Shown piece after piece: positions 6,594 to 11,154 of a DNA stretch of 11,154 nt. The notes beneath the pieces were generated by a model that saw nothing but the letters and a program-made list of their open reading frames with translations, was not told where the DNA came from and ran no database searches. Origin of the DNA: Clostridiales bacterium (GTDB taxonomy: Bacteria; Bacillota; Clostridia; Oscillospirales; Acutalibacteraceae); contig JAJQDK010000062.1 of NCBI GenBank assembly GCA_021202245.1, forward strand, positions 1 through 11,154, given 5' to 3'. The translations under genes and the position numbers were made by a program. Within the stretch, counting starts at the first letter, position 1, and each line of letters begins with the position of its first letter.

Positions 6594-9500
6594 TTGATAA
6601 AAACGAGAAAAAGAGTAACAAGCATAGTCCTTGTGCTCTGTATGCTTGTATCCTGTATTGCGGCAGGGGCGTTTACCTCTAACGCTGCATCGGGTACGGT
6701 GTACTTTACGGACAATCAGGGCTGGGGCACGGTTTATGCGTACTTCTGGTCCGACAGTCAGGCTGATATGGGCGGAGCTTGGCCCGGCACAACAATGTCA
6801 TCGGCAGGCGATAACGGCTACGGTCAGACAAACTATTCGGCAACCATTCCGAGCGGAGCAACATATGTAATATTTTCAAACGGCTCTGCTCAAACTCAGG
6901 ACATAGCCCTCGGCTCATACGACGGTTATTATACGGACGGCTCAACCGACAGCGACGGCAGGCTTATTGCAACAGGCTGGAACAGCTCCTCTTCAGGCAG
7001 CTCAAGCTCAGGCAGCTCAAGCTCTGGCAGTTCAAGCAGCTCGGGAAGCAGCTCAAGCGGTACCACATCCGGCGATTACGGCCTTGCGGACAATATTCAG
7101 GACGGCTTAATTCTGCACTGCTTCGACTGGAAATACTCTCAGATTGAAGCGGAGCTTGAAAACATAGCAGCCGCAGGCTTTACCTCTGTTCAGACCTCCC
7201 CTGCTCAGGGCGCAGGCACTACAAGCTCGCAGGTTTGGTATATGATGTATCAGCCCACCAACTTTTCTATTACATCCAACTCACTGGGTACAAAGGCAGA
7301 GCTTCAAAGCCTTTGTGAGGCTGCCGATGAATACGGCATTAAGATTGTGGTTGACGTAGTTGCAAACCACCTCAGAGGCAACGGATATTCAAGCAGCGGA
7401 GTTGACAGCTCAGTTTCAAGAGATAGCCACAGCAGCTATTATCACGGCTACGACACCTCAAGCATTGATTACACCAACCGTTGGCAGATAACGCACTATG
7501 ACATCGGTATGGCTGACCTCAATTCCGAAAACACGGAGCTTCAGAACATAATCTACAACTACACTCAGGAGCTTAAAAACGTGGGTGTTGACGGCATCAG
7601 ATGGGACGCCGCAAAGCACATAGCTCTGCCGAGTGAGAGCTGCGGCTTCTGGTCTAAAATGGCAGGCAACGGACTTTACAACTACGGTGAGGTTCTTGTA
7701 GGCGCAACAGACAGCGGCGGAGAATCGGAAACTATAGAATACACAAACTACATCAGCATTACCGACAGCTCTTACAGCTCAACCGTTATGAACTCCGTTT
7801 TGGAGGGCAATCTTACCTCAAGCATCGGCAACTGGTCGGCAAGGGGTATCTCCGACAGCAAGCTCGTTTACTGGGCAGAAAGTCACGACACCTACTCAAA
7901 TGACGGTGAATACGGCTCAAACTCATCACAGTGGAGTCAGAACAGCGTAGACAAGGCTTATGCTATTCTTGCCGCAAAAGCTAACGCCACCACGCTTTAC
8001 TTCTCTCGTCCCTCTTCAACCAGTAAATCAAGCATTTATGCCGGTCAAAAGGGCAGCACACACTTTACAAGCGCAGAGGTTGCCGAGGTCAACAAGTTCC
8101 ACAACGCTATGATAGGCAAGGCGGACTATTACACCTCAACAGGCAGTGTAGCTTCAATCACCCGTAAGGACGGCGGCGCAGTAATCGTAACCACAAGCAA
8201 CGGCGGTTCAGTTTCTGTTGCCAACGGCGGAGGATATGTACCGTCGGGCACCTATACCGATCAGGTTTCGGGCAACACATTTACCGTTACCTCCTCTACA
8301 ATCAGCGGTACGGTTGGCAGCACGGGAATTGCGGTTATTTACAACCCCGAGGATTTTGTTACGGGAGCAAGCGTTTCGGCTTCACCGAGCAGCTCAGCCT
8401 TTACTTCGGACACACTCAGCGTTAAACTCTCGGTAAGTAATGTCGCAAACGGCACCTACACCACAAGCGAGGGCGCAAGCGGTACATATACTAACGGTCA
8501 AACTATTACTATAGGCGGAAGCACCGATGCAACCGGCACATCAAAGAGCATTACGCTTACTCTTTCGGCTACGGGCGAGGACAACGAAACCGTTACAAAA
8601 ACCTACACCTATACAAAGAAAGACCCGTCGCTTGCGACAATCATCTATTTTGACAACTCGTCATACAACTGGAGCTCGGTTTACGCTTATATCTATGACG
8701 AAAGCGGATCAACGGTAGTTGAAAACGCCGCTTGGCCCGGAGAGAAAATGTCCTATGATTCATCCCTTGGACTTTACTATATCGAGGTGGATGATGAGTT
8801 TGAAAACGGCTATGTAATCTTTACCGAAAGCTCCGATGCGACAAACAACCGCTACCCTGCCGATATAGAATCGGGAGTATCTCTCGGCGGAACCTCAAGG
8901 ATTTTAGAGGCAAATAACAAGTGGTCTGCATACACCTCAACGTCATCAACAACTGCAACAACAGCCACTACCGCAACAACTGCTACAACTGCAACTACCG
9001 CAACAACAGCAACAGCCGCAACAACTGCAACAGCCGCAACAACTACAACTGCCGCTCAGGCTACCACGTCAGCCTCAACAGTAACAGGCAGGGTTCTTAT
9101 CGGCGATGCAAACGGCGACGGAAAAATTACAATCAGCGATGCTACGGAAATTCAAAAGCACGCTGCAGGAATATCATACCTCAGCGGATACAATGCAGCC
9201 GCAGCCGATGTTGATCAAAACGGAATTATAGACATTAAGGACGCAACCTGCGTTATGAATTATCTCGTTGATGCTGTAAGCGGTACAGGCTACTGCGGCA
9301 CCTACATAGGCGAGGATGCAACCGAAGCCACCACGGCTTCAACAGCCGCAACACAGGCTACAACAGCAACTCAGGCAACTGCCGCAACTCAGGCAACAAC
9401 TGAAGCCGTAGGAAATTACATCTACTACAAAAATACCAACGGCTGGAGTCAGCCCTACGCATATTATTGGAGCGATGACAACACCTATATGACCTCCTGG

Positions 9501-10019
9501 CCCGGTGTAGCTATGACTAAGGTAAGCTCCGATATTTATCGCATTGAGGTTCCGTCTGACGCAAAGTATATTATATTCAATCAGGGCTCGGACGACGGAA
9601 AAACAGCTGACCTCACTATTCCCGGTATGAATTACATCTATGACAACGGCTCGTGGTCATCCTATTCGGGAAGTACCCAAGCTACCACATCTGCCTCTTC
9701 CTCAGGCTCTTCCTCATCAACCGACACAATCTACTTTACGGATAATCAGAGCTGGGGCACGGTTTACGCTTATTTCTGGTCCGACAGTCAGGCTGATATC
9801 GGCGGAGCTTGGCCCGGCATGGTAATGACATCGGAGGGCGACAACGGACACGGTCAGACAAATTACTCTATATCAATCCCGAGCGGTGCAACGTATGTAA
9901 TATTTACAAACGGCTCCGATCAAACCGAGGACATAACGCTCAGCGGTTATGACGGATACTACACAGACGGCTCAAGGGACGGCTCAAACCATCTTATTGC
10001 AATAGGCTGGAGTAATTGA
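6594..10019 (+). CDS. Secreted multi-modular alpha-amylase (GH13) with four CBM26-like modules and a dockerin
   Basis: This 1141-residue secreted enzyme should hydrolyse alpha-1,4-glucosidic bonds of starch as part of an amylosome. Modules in order: signal peptide (1 to about 32; KTRKR, hydrophobic core, cleavage near SNAAS); CBM26-like module 1 (35-129, with YAYFW and AWPG); Ser/Gly linker (131-160); GH13 catalytic and C domains (about 163-585); Ig-like domain (590-676); CBM26 module 2 (682-780); Thr/Ala linker (786-821); type I dockerin (834-893, loops DANGDGKITISD and DVDQNGIIDIKD); second Thr/Ala linker (909-937); CBM26 module 3 (941-1023); and CBM26 module 4 (1045-1139). The four GH13 motifs are intact: DVVANH (254-259), GIRWDAAKH with nucleophile D338, YGEV with acid/base E366, and ESHD with D432. 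The style resembles Bacillus AmyE (subfamily GH13_28). The start is TTG 6594. A strong terminator follows 40 nt after the stop, so it is probably a single-gene transcript. The dockerin is internal, not terminal. Exact substrate preference cannot be read from sequence. Confidence 0.95.
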   Translation: MIKTRKRVTSIVLVLCMLVSCIAAGAFTSNAASGTVYFTDNQGWGTVYAYFWSDSQADMGGAWPGTTMSSAGDNGYGQTNYSATIPSGATYVIFSNGSAQTQDIALGSYDGYYTDGSTDSDGRLIATGWNSSSSGSSSSGSSSSGSSSSSGSSSSGTTSGDYGLADNIQDGLILHCFDWKYSQIEAELENIAAAGFTSVQTSPAQGAGTTSSQVWYMMYQPTNFSITSNSLGTKAELQSLCEAADEYGIKIVVDVVANHLRGNGYSSSGVDSSVSRDSHSSYYHGYDTSSIDYTNRWQITHYDIGMADLNSENTELQNIIYNYTQELKNVGVDGIRWDAAKHIALPSESCGFWSKMAGNGLYNYGEVLVGATDSGGESETIEYTNYISITDSSYSSTVMNSVLEGNLTSSIGNWSARGISDSKLVYWAESHDTYSNDGEYGSNSSQWSQNSVDKAYAILAAKANATTLYFSRPSSTSKSSIYAGQKGSTHFTSAEVAEVNKFHNAMIGKADYYTSTGSVASITRKDGGAVIVTTSNGGSVSVANGGGYVPSGTYTDQVSGNTFTVTSSTISGTVGSTGIAVIYNPEDFVTGASVSASPSSSAFTSDTLSVKLSVSNVANGTYTTSEGASGTYTNGQTITIGGSTDATGTSKSITLTLSATGEDNETVTKTYTYTKKDPSLATIIYFDNSSYNWSSVYAYIYDESGSTVVENAAWPGEKMSYDSSLGLYYIEVDDEFENGYVIFTESSDATNNRYPADIESGVSLGGTSRILEANNKWSAYTSTSSTTATTATTATTATTATTATTATAATTATAATTTTAAQATTSASTVTGRVLIGDANGDGKITISDATEIQKHAAGISYLSGYNAAAADVDQNGIIDIKDATCVMNYLVDAVSGTGYCGTYIGEDATEATTASTAATQATTATQATAATQATTEAVGNYIYYKNTNGWSQPYAYYWSDDNTYMTSWPGVAMTKVSSDIYRIEVPSDAKYIIFNQGSDDGKTADLTIPGMNYIYDNGSWSSYSGSTQATTSASSSGSSSSTDTIYFTDNQSWGTVYAYFWSDSQADIGGAWPGMVMTSEGDNGHGQTNYSISIPSGATYVIFTNGSDQTEDITLSGYDGYYTDGSRDGSNHLIAIGWSN
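6696..6980 (+). repeat. CBM26-like module, copy 1 of a 285-nt direct repeat
   Basis: This segment encodes amylase residues 35-129 and aligns without gaps to 9726-10010, 3030 nt downstream. By hand alignment 73 of 95 residues are identical. At the DNA level 45 of 46 bases match at 6744-6789 versus 9774-9819. The two copies cap the N- and C-terminus of the protein, each joined to the rest by a Ser/Gly-rich linker. Confidence 0.85.
8949..9056 (+). repeat. Low-complexity Thr/Ala linker (ATT repeats)
   Basis: Codons ACN-GCN-ACN repeat with period about 9 nt, giving A-T-T units (residues 786-821) before the dockerin. Synonymous variation between units argues against very recent slippage. Such linkers are typically flexible and may be glycosylated. 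Confidence 0.85.
9318..9404 (+). repeat. Second Thr/Ala/Gln linker
   Basis: Residues 909-937 repeat A-T-Q-A-T/A-T units (GCAACTCAGGCAAC-like words) between the dockerin and CBM26 module 3. With the first linker it isolates the dockerin on flexible arms. Confidence 0.8.
9726..10010 (+). repeat. CBM26-like module, copy 2 of the 285-nt direct repeat
   Basis: This segment encodes residues 1045-1139, the C-terminal starch-binding module, and is the partner of 6696-6980. The spacing between copies is 3030 nt (1010 codons), so recombination between them would stay in frame. Confidence 0.85.
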
Positions 10020-10059
10020 TGATTTTGATATAGCGTTTAAGAAATCCTTCTTAATTGTA

Positions 10060-10098
10060 AAAATTCTCCCTGCCATAATCCTTGGTCGGGAGAATTTT
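10060..10098 (+). terminator. Rho-independent terminator after the amylase
   Basis: AAAATTCTCCC (10060-10070) pairs perfectly over 11 bp with GGGAGAATTTT (10088-10098), with a 17-nt loop that can add GCC/GGT pairs. The T-rich 3' arm continues into ATAAC, and the A-rich 5' flank makes the structure usable in both directions. It starts 40 nt after the amylase stop. Confidence 0.85.
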
Positions 10099-10117
10099 AT
10101 AACTTATGCAGCCTATC

Positions 10118-10153
10118 GCAAGCTCTGTTTCAAGCGAGCTTGACAGAGCTTGC
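10118..10153. repeat. Long palindromic hairpin between terminator and promoter
   Basis: GCAAGCTCTGT (10118-10128) pairs perfectly with ACAGAGCTTGC (10143-10153). Inside, CAAGC (10131-10135) pairs with GCTTG (10138-10142) around GA, leaving only a TT bulge. That gives 16 bp in 36 nt. No T-run follows on either strand, so it is not an ordinary terminator. It lies upstream of the predicted promoter of the next gene. It may be a dispersed palindromic element or a structured regulatory site. Confidence 0.7.
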
Positions 10154-10191
10154 TCCGATTTAAATGCTGAATTTTGATAAAATGATTAAAT

Positions 10192-10220
10192 TTGACTATT
10201 GTAAATAAATAATTTATATG
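10192..10220 (+). promoter_or_regulatory. Sigma-A-type promoter of the Crp/Fnr-like gene
   Basis: TTGACT (10192-10197) is followed after exactly 17 nt by TATATG (10215-10220); TATGAT at 10217-10222 is an alternative -10. Both boxes are close to consensus, and a start near 10227 would give a leader of about 55 nt. Confidence 0.65.
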
Positions 10221-10226
10221 ATAAAA

Positions 10227-10242
10227 TAATTGTGATTTTGCA
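10227..10242 (+). promoter_or_regulatory. Shared upstream motif, copy 2 at the predicted transcription start
   Basis: TAATTGTGATTTTGCA matches 6331-6347 except for one T. It begins 6 nt after the -10 box, where a bound repressor would block transcription. This is compatible with autoregulation, which is inference. Confidence 0.4.
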
Positions 10243-10281
10243 TTTTTAATTGCATTACTCTGAAAAGAAAGGAACGGTACC

Positions 10282-10956
10282 ATGCAGCAATCTACCCAAA
10301 TAGATGAATATATTATATTTTTAAAAGCTTCGCCGCTTTTCAAGGGTATGAGCCTTTTTGAAATAGAGGATTATCTCAAAAACACCGATTTTTTAATTGT
10401 CACCTTAGAAAAGGGTGAAGCATTTACGGATACAATTACCAAGTCGGCATACGTACTCGACGGCACTCTCGCAACCTATGAGAACGGACTTGACGGCAGA
10501 AAAAGATTTGTAAATATCTTTTCCGCCGAAGGCAATGCGCTTCTTCCCGTAGCCGAGGACAAGCCTTATCCGTCGGTAACCATTGAAGCAAAAAGTCATT
10601 CGGTAGTTCTTATTATAAGCAGAAATCAAAATTATTCAACTATGGATAATTATCAGCTGAAGCTTTACAACACCGTATTGCAAAACACTATAGATATTTT
10701 TTACGAAATGACAAAGAATGTGCTTGAGCGCACAATGGTAAACTCCGAAACTTATGCAAGAAACAAAATTATTAAGTTTTTTAATCAACAGGTTGAGCTT
10801 CAGGGCAGTAAAACCGTTGTAATCAATCTGACTCGGGTGGAGCTTGCCGACCACCTGCAAATGGATACCAGCACGCTTATGTGGGAACTGAAAGGACTGA
10901 AAAGGGACGGCTTGATTGATTTCAGCGAAAAAACCTTTACAATAAATTTTGAGTGA
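10282..10956 (+). CDS. Crp/Fnr-family transcriptional regulator
   Basis: This 224-residue protein has the Crp/Fnr layout. A sensory beta-roll domain (about 15-115; FLKASPLFKGMS at the start is typical) is followed by a dimerisation helix (about 118-152) and a C-terminal winged helix-turn-helix (about 155-224, with LTRVELADHLQMDTSTLMWE). The length is normal. It has no cysteine, so it is not a 4Fe-4S sensor like FNR. The RSA-type cAMP-phosphate cassette of CRP is not recognisable, so its ligand is unknown. The recognition helix reads DTSTLMWEL where clostridial relatives usually have something like DRSALSREL, so both usual arginines are replaced (T196, W201). ATG 10282 is preceded by AAAGGAA at 10268-10274 with 7 nt spacing. 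It has its own promoter and is separated from the amylase by a terminator. It might regulate itself or the amylase, since both upstream regions share a motif. Confidence 0.88.
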   Translation: MQQSTQIDEYIIFLKASPLFKGMSLFEIEDYLKNTDFLIVTLEKGEAFTDTITKSAYVLDGTLATYENGLDGRKRFVNIFSAEGNALLPVAEDKPYPSVTIEAKSHSVVLIISRNQNYSTMDNYQLKLYNTVLQNTIDIFYEMTKNVLERTMVNSETYARNKIIKFFNQQVELQGSKTVVINLTRVELADHLQMDTSTLMWELKGLKRDGLIDFSEKTFTINFE

Positions 10957-10969
10957 CATTTTCCTTATC

Positions 10970-11022
10970 AAGGGAAGCCTTGGATAATCGTCAAATGTTT
11001 GATTGAGCGAAAGCCTTCCCTT
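10970..11022 (+). terminator. Stem-loop after the regulator gene (terminator-like)
   Basis: AAGGGAAG (10970-10977) pairs with CTTCCCTT (11015-11022). Past a C-C mismatch, CTT (10979-10981) pairs with AAG (11011-11013), and an inner hairpin TCAAA-TG-TTTGA lies at 10991-11002. It begins 13 nt after the stop codon, the right place for a terminator, but only TTT follows. It could instead be a small structured RNA element. Confidence 0.45.
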
Positions 11023-11108
11023 TGAAGCAATGTCGACAACTTAAGGAAAAATAAATATGTAATTTATCCCACTGTGTACCAACGAATTATTTTCCGCCCG
11101 TTCGTAGC

Positions 11109-11149
11109 GGCGGTCAGTGACCGCCACAGTCGCTCCGCACATCACTGTG
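11109..11149. repeat. Compact palindromes resembling a dispersed intergenic repeat
   Basis: GGCGGTCA-G-TGACCGCC (11109-11125) is a perfect 8-bp palindrome with a 1-nt centre. CACAGT (11125-11130) pairs with ACTGTG (11144-11149) next to it. GC-rich GGCGGTC/GACCGCC palindromes of this sort are common as scattered intergenic repeats in Clostridia. The element may continue beyond the window. No gene is seen from 10957 to 11154. Confidence 0.55.
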
Positions 11150-11154
11150 TGCTG

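Noticed and set aside
8949..9056. CRISPR-like or satellite array
   Set aside because: The periodicity is that of A-T-T codons in the linker with synonymous changes; there are no spacers.
8921..9214. An Asn-rich 97-residue reading frame over the Thr/Ala linker
   Set aside because: It is an out-of-frame reading of the ACN/GCN repeats of the amylase linker.
10113..10343. A minus-strand reading frame overlapping the start of the regulator gene
   Set aside because: It is antisense to the promoter, hairpin and start of a well-supported gene and shows no recognisable domain.

Overview
The window looks like a Firmicutes (Clostridia) chromosome, most like the Ruminococcus bromii group. The main evidence is a secreted GH13 alpha-amylase carrying four CBM26-like starch-binding modules, a type I dockerin and Thr/Ala-rich linkers, which is the architecture of 'amylosome' enzymes. 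A bacterial V/A-type ATPase operon, Gram-positive ribosome binding sites, frequent TTG/GTG starts and AT-rich intergenic DNA fit this. The species assignment is inference; no rRNA gene is present.

Layout. Positions 1-5449 hold the soluble-sector end of a V/A-type ATPase operon in the order E (3' part only), C, F, A, B, D. All are on the + strand and tightly packed: 11 nt between E and C, a 17 nt overlap of C and F, 11 nt between F and A, a 1 nt overlap of A and B, and 30 nt between B and D. The membrane subunits would lie upstream of the window. Immediately after the subunit D stop codon, with no terminator, promoter or start codon, begins the 3' part of a different gene (5452-6315). It holds the tail of one repeat domain, a Thr/Ala/Glu linker, one complete cohesin-like or Ig-like domain and a C-terminal dockerin. 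It is a 5'-truncated remnant or an assembly join.

Positions 6316-6593 are an AT-rich intergenic region with a candidate promoter, a shared 16-17 nt motif and two small GC-rich hairpins ahead of the amylase. The amylase (6594-10019, TTG start, signal peptide) is followed by a strong 11-bp terminator hairpin (10060-10098) and a second, longer hairpin (10118-10153). A good sigma-A-type promoter (10192-10220) then drives a Crp/Fnr-family regulator (10282-10956). The last 200 nt hold no gene, but contain a terminator-like stem-loop and compact palindromes resembling a dispersed intergenic repeat.

How it works together. The V/A-ATPase genes encode the catalytic head and stalk of an ion-translocating ATPase. 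The amylase is exported, grips starch through its CBM26 modules and should be held in a cell-surface or released amylosome by its dockerin docking into a scaffoldin cohesin. The dockerin remnant next to it suggests a small cluster of amylosome parts. The Crp/Fnr-like protein lacks visible cAMP- and Fe-S-ligand signatures and has an unusual recognition helix. It shares an upstream motif with the region before the amylase, so it may regulate itself and the amylase; this is a hypothesis.
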